Below, one piece after another: positions 7,871-15,425 of a stretch of DNA of 64,000 bases (positions are counted from its first letter, which is position 1; every line of letters begins with the position of its first letter). The notes under the pieces were generated by a model that did no database searches, had not been told where the DNA came from, and worked only from the letters and a program-made list of their open reading frames with translations. Source of the DNA: Asanoa sp040654855 (GTDB lineage Bacteria; Actinomycetota; Actinomycetes; Mycobacteriales; Micromonosporaceae); assembly GCF_040654855.1 (NCBI RefSeq), contig NZ_JBFAIU010000001.1, positions 34,541 to 98,540 of the forward strand, read 5' to 3'. The position numbers and the translations under genes are program-made.

Positions 7871-7933
7871 AACGACCTCCCAAGGTCAGCATATGCCGCA
7901 TTTGGCCCGCTGCGACCAGCCGGTTCTACGGGG

Positions 7934-8449
7934 TTACGGCGCTGCCGGCTCCGGGAAGCTGGGTCGTTCCGGGTCCCGGCCGTCGGCGCCGGCCGCGTAC
8001 TCCTGTTTCGGCACCATGACCTTGCGACGGAAGACGCAGACGAGCGTGCCGTCCTGGTTGTAGCCGCGGGTCTCCACCGCGACCACGCCACGGTCGGGCT
8101 TCGAGCTGGACTCCCGCTTGTCGAGGACGGTCGTCTCGCCGTAGACGGTGTCGCCGTGGAAGGTGGGCGCGACGTGGCGCAGCGACTCGACCTCGAGGTT
8201 GGCGATCGCCTTGCCGCTCACGTCGGCGACCGACATGCCGAGCAGCAGCGAGTAGATGTAGTTGCCGACCACCACGTTGCGCCCGAACTCGGTCGCCGTC
8301 TTCGCGTAATGGGCGTCGAGGTGCAGCGGATGATGGTTCATCGTCAGCAGGCAGAAGAGGTGGTCGTCGGCCTCGGTGACCGTCTTGCCCGGCCAGTGCC
8401 GGTAGACGTCGCCGACCTCGAACTCTTCGTAGTAGCGCCCGAACCGCAT
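7934..8449 (-). CDS. MaoC-like hot-dog hydratase/dehydratase
   Basis: A 171-residue hot-dog-fold protein of the MaoC (R)-specific enoyl-CoA hydratase type. The hydratase-2-like motif is seen as NHHPLHLDAHYAKT near residues 48-61, and the protein begins MRFGRYYEEFEVGDVYRHWP, typical of this family. It may act in fatty acid or mesaconyl/itaconyl-type acyl-CoA metabolism; the substrate is not deducible. The start ATG at 8449 is preceded by AAGGTG. It is transcribed divergently from thioredoxin across a 415-base gap. Confidence 0.85.
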   Translation of the reverse strand: MRFGRYYEEFEVGDVYRHWPGKTVTEADDHLFCLLTMNHHPLHLDAHYAKTATEFGRNVVVGNYIYSLLLGMSVADVSGKAIANLEVESLRHVAPTFHGDTVYGETTVLDKRESSSKPDRGVVAVETRGYNQDGTLVCVFRRKVMVPKQEYAAGADGRDPERPSFPEPAAP

Positions 8450-8783
8450 TCCCGCACCTTAACGCCGCGGGGTGCGCATCCGGGTGCGGACGCAATGAGC
8501 GGCGGGGCCCTCCCCGGCACCCGCCGCCCACGCTTGTCCCTCTGATTTTGCCGGACCAACCGGTACCGGAAAACCCTTCGGGAAGTGACGGGGGTCACCC
8601 GTTATGGTTCTGCAACATTACGTATCGTAAGAGTGATCGACTTTCGAACCGTTCGTCACCCGTGCCGTTTTCCCTTGACCTGGGGGTCGTGCAGGGATAC
8701 CGGCGGCATGATGGGCCCCGCGGTATGGAAACGCTCCCGTCACCGTACGCGATCAAGATCTTGGTGCTCGTGTGGTCTTGTCC
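8450..8783. promoter_or_regulatory. Divergent intergenic region between MaoC and trxA
   Basis: No gene is supported here. On the plus strand TTGACC (8675-8680), 17 bases, then TACCGG (8698-8703) could be a housekeeping promoter reading toward trxA. A perfect short dyad TTACG-TAT-CGTAA lies at 8618-8630 and could be a regulator site for either direction. The region is less GC-rich than the genes beside it. Apart from these, I see nothing recognisable. Confidence 0.35.
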
Positions 8784-8810
8784 GGGAATGGCGGGGGTAC
8801 CTCGGTCGTT
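8784..8810 (+). promoter_or_regulatory. SigR-type (thiol-stress ECF sigma) promoter
   Basis: GGGAAT at 8784-8789 and GTT at 8808-8810 are separated by exactly 18 bases. This is the GGGAAT-N18-GTT consensus recognised by the SigR/SigH class of disulphide-stress sigma factors in Streptomyces and mycobacteria, whose classic targets are thioredoxin genes. The transcript would begin near 8817, about 48 bases before the trxA ATG. Motif seen in sequence; sigma identity from established family knowledge. Confidence 0.85.
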
Positions 8811-8864
8811 TAACCCGACGGATGCCTCGGGCGAGGCACGAACGAGTTCCGAACGGAGTGATCC

Positions 8865-9236
8865 ATGGCGACCGTTGAGCTGACCACCGAGAACTTTGAC
8901 AAGGTCACCGGCGGTGACGGCATCGTTCTCGTCGACTTCTGGGCAAGCTGGTGCGGTCCGTGTCTGCGCTTCGCGCCCGTGTACGACCGGGCCAGCGAGA
9001 AGCACGAGGACATCGTGTTCGGCAAGGTCGACACGGAGGACCAGGTCGAGCTGGCCGCCCGCTACGACATCCGCTCCATCCCGACCCTGATGGCGCTCCG
9101 CGACGGCGTGATCGTCTTCGCGCAGCCGGGCGCGCTGCCCGAGTCCGCGGTGGAGTCGCTGATCTCCCAGGTCCGTGCGCTGGACATGGACGACGTACGC
9201 AAGCAGCTCGCCGAGCACGCAGCCCACGAGCACTGA
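8865..9236 (+). CDS. trxA: Thioredoxin
   Basis: A cytoplasmic thioredoxin of 123 residues with the active site WCGPC at Cys30 and Cys33 and the cis-Pro loop RSIPTLM. It reduces protein disulphides, with electrons from thioredoxin reductase (not in this window). A C-terminal tail of about 15 residues beyond the fold ends AEHAAHEH and is His-rich. The ATG at 8865 is preceded by GAACGGAGTGATCC, giving GGAG eight bases upstream. A SigR-type promoter lies just upstream and a perfect terminator follows, so the gene is monocistronic and likely thiol-stress inducible. Confidence 0.95.
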   Translation: MATVELTTENFDKVTGGDGIVLVDFWASWCGPCLRFAPVYDRASEKHEDIVFGKVDTEDQVELAARYDIRSIPTLMALRDGVIVFAQPGALPESAVESLISQVRALDMDDVRKQLAEHAAHEH

Positions 9237-9248
9237 GTTCAACCCCTT

Positions 9249-9288
9249 CGAACAGGGCGTCCCGCCTACGCGCGGGGCGCCCTGTTCG
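9249..9288 (+). terminator. Terminator after trxA
   Basis: CGAACAGGGCG (9249-9259) pairs perfectly with CGCCCTGTTCG (9278-9288) and the stem can be extended inward by CCCG/CGGG. It lies 12 bases after the trxA stop. No long T-run follows, which is usual in this GC range. Confidence 0.8.
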
Positions 9289-9306
9289 CATGTGTGAGCT
9301 GGGAGC

Positions 9307-9336
9307 TTGCAATCTTGCTCGTACACGTGTTCGAAT
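9307..9336 (+). promoter_or_regulatory. Leaderless promoter with LexA (SOS) box
   Basis: TCGTACACGTGTTCGA at 9319-9334 differs by one base from the actinobacterial SOS box TCGAAC-N4-GTTCGA. It overlaps a plausible promoter, TTGCAA (9307-9312), 18 bases, TCGAAT (9331-9336), whose start would fall on the ATG at 9343. That ATG has no Shine-Dalgarno, which fits a leaderless mRNA. LexA bound here would block the -10. Motif is seen; regulation is inferred. Confidence 0.75.
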
Positions 9337-9342
9337 CGGGTA

Positions 9343-11286
9343 ATGCGTTGGGACAACCTGTCGGCTCTCCCCGCCTCGGTCGTCCCTGACCGGGCGGCGC
9401 CGGCGACACCACCCCTGCCGCTGGCGCTGCCCGGCGCAGTAGCCCGCACCTTCGACACGCCGGGCTTCGCCGGCATGACCTTCTACGAGGTACGCGCAAA
9501 GTCGATCATCAACAAGGTGCCCGGCAACTCGCGGATGGGCTTCGACTGGACGATCAACCCCTATCGGGGCTGCAGTCATGCCTGCACCTACTGCCTGGCC
9601 GGTGACACCCCGATCCTGCTGGCCGACGGGCGCACCCGTCCGCTGCGTGACCTGCGGGTGGGAGACCGGATCTACGGGACTGTCCGGTCCGGCACCTATC
9701 GGCGCTACGTCGTCACCGAGGTGCTGGCGCACTGGCAGACGACGAAGCCGGCATACCGCGTGACCCTCGCCGACGGCACCGAGCTGGTGGCCAGCGGCGA
9801 TCACCGGTTCCTCACCGAGCGCGGGTGGAAGCACGTCACGGGTGCGATGGGCGGTGCCGACCAGCGACCGCACCTGACCAGCGGCAACAAGCTGATGGGC
9901 GTGGGCCGGTTCGCGCCGGCACCGGCCGACACGGCCGACTACCGGGCAGGCTACCTGTGCGGGATGAGCCGGGGTGACGTGAGCGTCACCGACCGGGAGC
10001 CGCTGCACCGCACCGGGCGCTACCTCGCCGAGGCGCCGCCGTCGGTGGCTCGGCTGGCCGCGGCCGGCCGGATCGCGGCCCCGCCGTCCGCCTCCGCCTC
10101 CGACGACTGGCGCAAGGGCTTCCTGGCTGGGGTCTTCGACGCTTCGGGCTCGCACGACGGCACGACGCTGCGGATCGGCAGCATCGACCGGGAGACGATC
10201 GACGAGGCGGCCTCGGCACTGCGGTCGCTGGGCTTCGACTTCGTGGTGCGGCGGACGGGCGGCGGCGCGCGGGGCTGGTATGTCCGCATCGTCGGCGGCC
10301 TGGCGGCCCGGCTGCGCTTCCTCCACCTCACCGACCCGGCGGCGACGTCCAAGCGCTCCATCGAGGGCCTGGCGCTCAAGTCCAACGTGCCGCTGGACGT
10401 CGTGAAGGTCGAGCCGTTGGGTGTCGAGCTGCCGCTCTACGACATCACCACGGGCACGGGCGACTTCATCGCCAACGGGGTGGTGAGCCACAACTGCTTC
10501 GCCCGCAACACGCACACGTACCTCGACCTGGACCCGGGCCACGACTTCGACAGCAAGATCATCGTGAAGGTCAACGCGGGCGACCTGGTCCGCAAGGAGC
10601 TCTCGGCCCGCCGCTGGCGCGGTGAGCACATCGCGATGGGCACCAACGTCGACGTCTACCAGCGGGCCGAGGGCCGCTACCGCCTGATGCCGCAGATCCT
10701 GTCGGCGCTGCGCGACTTCGCCAACCCGTTCTCGATCCTGACCAAGGGCACGCTGATCCTCCGCGACCTGCCGTTGCTCCTGGAGGCCGCGTCGGTGACG
10801 TCGGTGGGTCTGTCGTTCTCGGTCGGCTTCGTCGACGAGGAGATGTGGCGTCGGGTCGAGCCCGGCACACCGTCGCCACGCCGCCGCCTCGACGCGGTGC
10901 GCCGGCTGACGGACGCGGGCTTCTCGGTGGGCGTCCTGGTGGCCCCGATCCTGCCGGGCCTGACGGACACCGAGGAGTCGATCGAGGCGACCGTCGCGGC
11001 GGCCGCGGAAGCGGGCGCGGCGGGCGTGACGGGCATCGCCCTGCACCTACGCCCCGGCACCCGGGAGTGGTACGCGAAATGGCTGGGCCGCGAGTTCCCA
11101 AACCTGGTGCCACGCTATCGGGCGCTGTACCGCGGTAGCTCGTACCTACCGAAGGAATACCAGCGCGAGATCACGGCCCGAGTCCGCCAAGCAGCGAGGC
11201 ACCACGGCCTTGACCGCCAGGACAATTTCGAATCGCGGCAGTTGCCCGAGCAACCGCCCGAGCCAGAACAACTGACGCTGCTCTGA
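9343..11286 (+). CDS. Rv2578c-family radical SAM protein containing an intein
   Basis: A 647-residue precursor. The mature protein (about 346 residues after intein removal) is a radical SAM enzyme of the Rv2578c type, related to the spore photoproduct lyase group. Its 4Fe-4S site is CSHACTY-C (CxxxCxxC), and the third cysteine is supplied only after splicing. After the intein come FARNTHTYLDLDPG and IVKVNAGDLVRKEL. The ATG at 9343 starts the conserved MRWDNLSALP; a frame 12 codons upstream is not family-like. No ribosome site; a LexA box overlaps the promoter. A role in DNA damage repair is plausible but unproven. The C-terminus is basic/Gln-rich and ends just before tRNA-Ala on the other strand. 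Confidence 0.92.
   Translation: MRWDNLSALPASVVPDRAAPATPPLPLALPGAVARTFDTPGFAGMTFYEVRAKSIINKVPGNSRMGFDWTINPYRGCSHACTYCLAGDTPILLADGRTRPLRDLRVGDRIYGTVRSGTYRRYVVTEVLAHWQTTKPAYRVTLADGTELVASGDHRFLTERGWKHVTGAMGGADQRPHLTSGNKLMGVGRFAPAPADTADYRAGYLCGMSRGDVSVTDREPLHRTGRYLAEAPPSVARLAAAGRIAAPPSASASDDWRKGFLAGVFDASGSHDGTTLRIGSIDRETIDEAASALRSLGFDFVVRRTGGGARGWYVRIVGGLAARLRFLHLTDPAATSKRSIEGLALKSNVPLDVVKVEPLGVELPLYDITTGTGDFIANGVVSHNCFARNTHTYLDLDPGHDFDSKIIVKVNAGDLVRKELSARRWRGEHIAMGTNVDVYQRAEGRYRLMPQILSALRDFANPFSILTKGTLILRDLPLLLEAASVTSVGLSFSVGFVDEEMWRRVEPGTPSPRRRLDAVRRLTDAGFSVGVLVAPILPGLTDTEESIEATVAAAAEAGAAGVTGIALHLRPGTREWYAKWLGREFPNLVPRYRALYRGSSYLPKEYQREITARVRQAARHHGLDRQDNFESRQLPEQPPEPEQLTLL
9592..10494 (+). other. 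Intein (301 residues) inside the radical SAM cluster motif
   Basis: Intein from Cys84 to Asn384 of the precursor, followed by the extein Cys385. The start CLAGDTPILLADGR is a class-1 splicing block A, GDHRFLTERGW is block B with its His, and the end NGVVSHN-C is blocks F/G with His-Asn. In the middle, GYLCGMSRGD (residues 203-212) and FLAGVFDASGS (260-270) are LAGLIDADG-type endonuclease motifs. The second has Ser where the catalytic Asp is expected, so homing activity is probably lost while splicing residues are intact. Intein-bearing members of this family are known in actinobacteria. Confidence 0.92.
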
Positions 11287-11321
11287 ATAAACTAGCGAAT
11301 TGCATATCGCAAATTGCTCAA

Positions 11322-11398
11322 TGGTGGAGCTGAGGGGATTTGAACCCCTGACCCCCTCGATGCGAACGAGGTGCGCTACCGGTCTGCGCCACAGCCCC
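11322..11398 (-). tRNA. tRNA-Ala (anticodon CGC)
   Basis: Complete cloverleaf on the minus strand: acceptor GGGGCTG pairs with CAGCTCC, with the G3-U70 pair that marks alanine tRNAs. The anticodon stem CCTCG/CGAGG encloses TTCGCAT (anticodon CGC, reading GCG). The T-arm is AGGGGTTCAAATCCCCT and the 3' ACCA is encoded (11322-11325). It faces the radical SAM gene tail to tail and has the repeat array beyond its 5' end. Confidence 0.97.
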
Positions 11399-11479
11399 GC
11401 CGCCGGACCGAACAGGTCCAGCGAACCGGCGATAAGGCTAACAGGTACCACCACCGGACAGCGAACCGGCACCCCCGAG

Positions 11480-12640
11480 CGCGGTCCGATGATCAGCCCG
11501 CCGGCGACGGTCGCACTCGCCGCCGGGCGGCGTCCATCACCGGGCTTCCGTCCGGGCCCGCACTCGGCTGTGTTGCTCCGCCAGGGTCTCGTCCGGGCGT
11601 TCCCACGCGCAGCCTCGCGTCGTTCGCCATTGAGCGACGCCTGGGGTCCATCGCGGCGCGCACTAGGTCGCGTTTGCGCGGTGGGTCTGGTCCGGGCGGC
11701 TCCATGGGCCGGTTGGCCGCGTCGTCGCCGCGGGCGATGTGGCGTGTGTCGTGGTCGTCCTGGGCCGTGTTGGTTCGGCCGGGTCTAGGCCGTTGGCTTC
11801 GTAGGCCGGCTGGTGGGGTCGCCGTCGGGCGATGTGTGGCTTTGTCGTGGGTCGCCTTCGGCTTTGTTGGATCGGCCGGGTCTTGGCCGGCGCTTCTGTA
11901 GGCCGGCCGGCGGGATCGCCGCCCGGGAGAGGTGCGGCGTGTCCTGGTTCGCTCTGGGCTGTGTTGACTCGGCCGGGTCAGTCGGTCGGATCCGTAGGTC
12001 GGCTGCGGGATCGCCGCCCGGGGTGCGGCGTGCGTTCCGCGTCGCCGTGGGCCGTGCTGCTCTCGTCGAGTGTCGGCCGGGCAAATCCTTCGGTCGGTTG
12101 GCGGCCTCGCCGTCGGGAGAGGCGTGGCATGCGTTCTGGTCGCGCTTGGCCGTGTTGCGCCCGCAATCTCGCCCAAGCAACCCTTAGGCCCGCTGTCGCT
12201 GCCGGGCGAGGCGTGGCGTGCGTCTCGCGTCGCGCTGGGCGGTGTTGCTTCGGCCGGGTCTCGGCTGGCGACCCCACACGTGGCTTGGCGGGTCCGCCAC
12301 CGACGACGACTGGCCTCCGTCTCGGCTCGCGTTGTTGCTCCGCCGGCCTCGTCTGGGGCGCGGCAGGCTGCCTGGCGGCGTCCACCATCGGGGGGACGCT
12401 CGGACTTCGTCTCGGCTCGCGCTTGGTCGTGTTGCTCCGCTTGTCTCGTTCGGGGCGCGGCAGGCTGCCTGGCGGCGTCCACCACAGGGCGACACCCGGA
12501 CGACGTCTCGACTGGCGCCAGGTCGCGTTGCTCCGCCGGGTCTCGTCCCGCGAACATGTGCCGCGCGGCGGCGTCCGCCACCCGGCGACATCCGTCGCCG
12601 TCCGCGCTAGGCCGTGTTGCTTCGCCGCGTCTCGTATGGG
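11480..12640. repeat. Array of about 12 degenerate ~96-base repeats
   Basis: The core GTGTTGCTCCGCCGGGTCTC (or close variants) recurs at about 11570, 11668, 11767, 11863, 11961, 12054, 12153, 12242, 12332, 12429, 12525 and 12613. Spacings run from 88 to 99 bases. Between cores, GGCGGCGTCCACCATCGG- and TCGCCGTCGGGCGA-like blocks also recur. The last copy lies inside the glpR 3' end and contains its stop codon. Spacings are not consistently multiples of three and the reading frame shifts between copies, so this is a DNA-level repeat and not a protein repeat. No spacers of the CRISPR kind are present. About 1.1 kb here holds no supportable gene. Confidence 0.85.
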
Positions 12641-13401
12641 CGGCCCCGCAACCCGCCCGCCCGGCGGTAGGAGACCGACCCCGTAGCCGCCGGCGGCAGG
12701 TCCGCCGGCCGGTCCAGGCCCATCGCCGCCCGCCGGACCGCCTCGCGTTGTGCGGCCAGGCGGCGCTGCTGCTCCCGCCGGGCCTCGGCCCGCCGGGCCT
12801 GCTCCGCCCGGACCTCCGCCTGCCGGGCCGCCAGCCACGCCGCGCGGCGGGCCATCCGCCGGCGCCGGGCTCGCTCCGCCAGCGCCCGGCTGCGCAGGTG
12901 CCCCAGGTAGACGAGCAGCAGCGTGCCCGTCACCGCGACGCTCACCCAGAAGCCCGGGCCGACCAGGAAGACCCCGACCAGCTCAACCAGGTTGAGCAGG
13001 ACCAGGGCCGCGAGGACGCGGCGTCGCCGGTAGACCGCCGTCGGGTGGCGGCGGACCGGGCGGCGGCGGACCTGGCGGGCCATGACGCCCGGTGGCACCG
13101 ACCGCAGGCGTGGGGAGCGACGGGACGACGGCGGCGCCGATACCGGCGGCGCGGACACGGGTGGCGCCGAGACCGGGACTTCCGGGCGCAGTGGAGGGAG
13201 CACCGCGCGGGCGCCGCGGACCGGGCGGCGGCCGGGCACGGTGCGGCGACGGCGTCGGCGTGAGAGCACGCGCGCCGTCGACGACGCCCTCTCCGCTACC
13301 AATCGCTCGGTGGCGTCGTACCGGCGGACCAGGGCCGGCGCCAGAGCGAGCAGCCCGGCCGCGGCGAGGACGGCGAGGAGCACCGATGTCGGCACCCTCA
13401 C
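12607..13401 (-). CDS. glpR: Membrane protein GlpR/SepX-like, receptor for gephyrin-like Glp
   Basis: A 264-residue membrane protein with one N-terminal helix (about 4-24) and two more at about 129-145 and 150-164, joined by an Arg/Pro-rich cytoplasmic linker holding three PVSAP repeats. The C-terminal 80 residues form a strongly charged Arg/Ala coiled-coil-like stretch. Position at the end of galU-glp-rimJ is that of the Glp receptor described in Corynebacterium and of SepX in Streptomyces, both divisome proteins. Assignment rests mainly on this context and topology. The last codons (ETRRSNTA and TAG stop) lie inside the first unit of the downstream repeat array. Confidence 0.75.
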   Translation of the reverse strand: MRVPTSVLLAVLAAAGLLALAPALVRRYDATERLVAERASSTARVLSRRRRRRTVPGRRPVRGARAVLPPLRPEVPVSAPPVSAPPVSAPPSSRRSPRLRSVPPGVMARQVRRRPVRRHPTAVYRRRRVLAALVLLNLVELVGVFLVGPGFWVSVAVTGTLLLVYLGHLRSRALAERARRRRMARRAAWLAARQAEVRAEQARRAEARREQQRRLAAQREAVRRAAMGLDRPADLPPAATGSVSYRRAGGLRGRPYETRRSNTA

Positions 13402-13521
13402 CCCTCCCGTCTTACGAGTGACAACCCGATCATGCGGATTGATGAGGTTGCCGTGCGTTCGTAATTCGAGGTTACGGGCGGCTACCGAACAATGTGGCGC
13501 AACGCGCCGACCTACTCAAGA

Positions 13522-14154
13522 TCAGGATGCTGCGGCGCGGACGCGGTGCCAGCGGGCGAGCAGCCCGCCTTCGGCCGCGACCTCCTCGCTGGTCATCGCG
13601 TATCCGATGTGGTCACGCCAGGCACCGTCGATGTGCATGTAGCGCGGGTGGTACGCCTCTTCGCGGAAACCCAGTTTCTCCACGACGCGCCGGGAGGGCT
13701 TGTTCTCCGGGCGGATGTTGACCTCGATGCGGTGCAGGCCGCCGTGCCGGAACGCGTGGTCGACCACCAGCGCCAGCGCTGTCGGGGTCACGCCGCGACC
13801 CGCGACCCGGCCGTCGACCCAGTAGCCCACATAGGCCGAACAGAACGCGCGACGGACCACATTGCCCAGGTTGATGTGGCCGACGAACCGGTCCTCGAGG
13901 CAGATCGCGAACGGCATGCTCTCGCCCCGCCGCGCGGACTTGCGCTGGTCGCGGTGCACGAACCGGTAGGCCGCGATCGAGTTGAGCTCGTTCCAGTCAC
14001 CCGGCGCCGACGGCTCCCACGGCGCCAGCCACGCCCGGTTCGCCCGGCGCACCTCCGACCACGCCGCCGCGTCCGAGCGGCGGTAGGGGCGCAGCACGAC
14101 CGGCCCGTCGCGCAGGACGGCGGGCCAGCCCGGAGCGGCGCCGAACGGCGTCAC
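13522..14154 (-). CDS. rimJ: GNAT N-acetyltransferase, RimJ-like
   Basis: A 210-residue GCN5-type acetyltransferase of the RimJ/RimL group, which acetylates N-termini of ribosomal or other proteins using acetyl-CoA. Typical blocks are LRPYRRSDAAAWSEVR near the start, GYWVDGRVAGRGVTPTALAL (acetyl-CoA loop, here R-V-A-G-R-G) and NKPSRRVVEKLGFREEAYHP. Its ATG overlaps the glp stop by four bases (ATGA), so it is translationally coupled. It belongs to the conserved galU-glp-rimJ-glpR operon. The real substrate in actinobacteria is not established. Confidence 0.88.
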   Translation of the reverse strand: MTPFGAAPGWPAVLRDGPVVLRPYRRSDAAAWSEVRRANRAWLAPWEPSAPGDWNELNSIAAYRFVHRDQRKSARRGESMPFAICLEDRFVGHINLGNVVRRAFCSAYVGYWVDGRVAGRGVTPTALALVVDHAFRHGGLHRIEVNIRPENKPSRRVVEKLGFREEAYHPRYMHIDGAWRDHIGYAMTSEEVAAEGGLLARWHRVRAAAS

Positions 14155-15425
14155 TTGCGTCTGTCCAGCAACAGCACATCCACTGTGGAGCCCGCTGCCG
14201 CGGCCGTCACCCGCTCGCCGAGCACGACCAGGCCGTTGGCCTCCATCAGACCTGACAGGGTGTACGGGCCACCGTGCAGCGGCTGCACCGTGTAGCCACC
14301 GCCGCGGCGTTCGGCGACGTGGGCCGGGCGGAACTCGCGCAGGCCGGCCGGCGAGGTCACGGTGTCGAGCAGATGCGCCCGCACGCTGGGCCGGAACACC
14401 GGCTCGGCACCGGACAGCAACTGGATCGCCGGGCGCGCCAGGACCTCGAAGCCGATCAATGCGGCGCCGGGGTCACCGGGCAGGCAGACCACGGGCACCT
14501 CCTCCGCACCGACCGTGCCGAATCCGAGCGTGGTGCCAGGGTAGAGGGCGACCTCCGTGAATGCCACGGGTCCGGCGCGGCCACCGTCGCGGCGGGACAG
14601 GATGCGCCGCACCATGTCGCCCGGGCCGGTGCCCGTGCCGCCGGTGGTCAGGATCAGGTCGGCCCGCAGCGTCTGGTCCTCCAGCAGCGCGCGCAGCCCC
14701 TCGGGGTCGTCGTCGCAGATGCCGACGCGGTACGCCAGGGCGCCGACCTCCGCCGCCGCGGCCGCCAGCGCGTGCGAGTTGGCGTCGACCACCTGGCCCG
14801 GCTGGCTGCCCCGGCCGACCTCGACCAGCTCGTCGCCGGTGGCGATGATGACCACGCGCGGGCTGGACCGGACGACCACGTGCCCGATGCCGGTGGCCGC
14901 GAACGCCGCGACGAGCGCGGGCGTGATCGTGGAGCCCGCGCGGGCCAGCACCGAGCCCGCGGCGAGCTCGTCGCCGGCGCGGCGCAGGCCGGAGCCGCGC
15001 TTCGGCGGCTGGAAGATCTCGACCGCCGCCATGCCCTGGTCGGTCCAGCTGATCGGGACGACGACGTCGGCGCCGCCGGGCAGCGGGGCGCCCGCCGCGA
15101 CCGAGAAGCAGGTCGACGGGGTCAGGCGGACCGGCCGCCAGCTCGACGCCGACAGGTCGCCGATCACGTTGAGCCGCACCGGGGCGCCACGGCCCGCGGT
15201 GCACACGTCCTCCCAGCGAGCCGCGTAGCCGTCGATCGAGGCCAGGTCGAACGCCGGGAACGGGTGGGGCGCGAGGACGTCCTGCGCCAGCGTGTTGCCG
15301 TACGCCTGGGTGAGCTCGAGGTCGAGCGGCGGCAGCGCCCGCAGCCGTCGCAGCGCGCTGCCGAGATAGTCGGCCAGCGAGGTCAGCTCTCTGGCGGCCA
15401 CCTCCGCGTCGGCTGTTTGTGTCAT
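14151..15425 (-). CDS. glp: Gephyrin-like molybdotransferase Glp (MoeA family)
   Basis: A 424-residue MoeA/gephyrin-E-like protein with all four domains: an N-terminal segment (YGNTLAQDVLAPHPFPAFD, SIDGYA), PLPGGADVVVP, the molybdopterin-binding core TTGGTGTGPGDMVRR, and VCLPGDPGAALIGFEVLARP followed by domain IV. MoeA inserts molybdate into molybdopterin. In Corynebacterium the copy in this galU-linked position instead binds FtsZ and the membrane receptor GlpR and acts in division. Gene context favours the divisome role here; enzymatic activity cannot be excluded. Start and stop overlap its neighbours by four bases each. Confidence 0.9.
   Translation of the reverse strand: MTQTADAEVAARELTSLADYLGSALRRLRALPPLDLELTQAYGNTLAQDVLAPHPFPAFDLASIDGYAARWEDVCTAGRGAPVRLNVIGDLSASSWRPVRLTPSTCFSVAAGAPLPGGADVVVPISWTDQGMAAVEIFQPPKRGSGLRRAGDELAAGSVLARAGSTITPALVAAFAATGIGHVVVRSSPRVVIIATGDELVEVGRGSQPGQVVDANSHALAAAAAEVGALAYRVGICDDDPEGLRALLEDQTLRADLILTTGGTGTGPGDMVRRILSRRDGGRAGPVAFTEVALYPGTTLGFGTVGAEEVPVVCLPGDPGAALIGFEVLARPAIQLLSGAEPVFRPSVRAHLLDTVTSPAGLREFRPAHVAERRGGGYTVQPLHGGPYTLSGLMEANGLVVLGERVTAAAAGSTVDVLLLDRRK

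Noticed and set aside
8595..9476. Minus-strand open frame crossing the SigR promoter and thioredoxin
   Set aside because: It would overlap a confident gene and its promoter entirely and shows no protein family features.
8905..11046. Very long open frame antisense to the thioredoxin and radical SAM genes
   Set aside because: It is a consequence of extreme GC content: stop codons are rare in this antisense frame. The sense genes have clear motifs, and the antisense protein is low-complexity Arg/Ala/Gly with no family features.
11480..12640. CRISPR-like array
   Set aside because: Whole units are repeated and all parts diverge together. There are no identical short repeats with unique spacers, and no cas genes.
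11493..12838. Long minus-strand open frames across the ~96-base repeats, up to 362 codons
   Set aside because: Units shift frame relative to each other, spacing is not a multiple of three, and the products are low-complexity. The frames are open only because of base composition.
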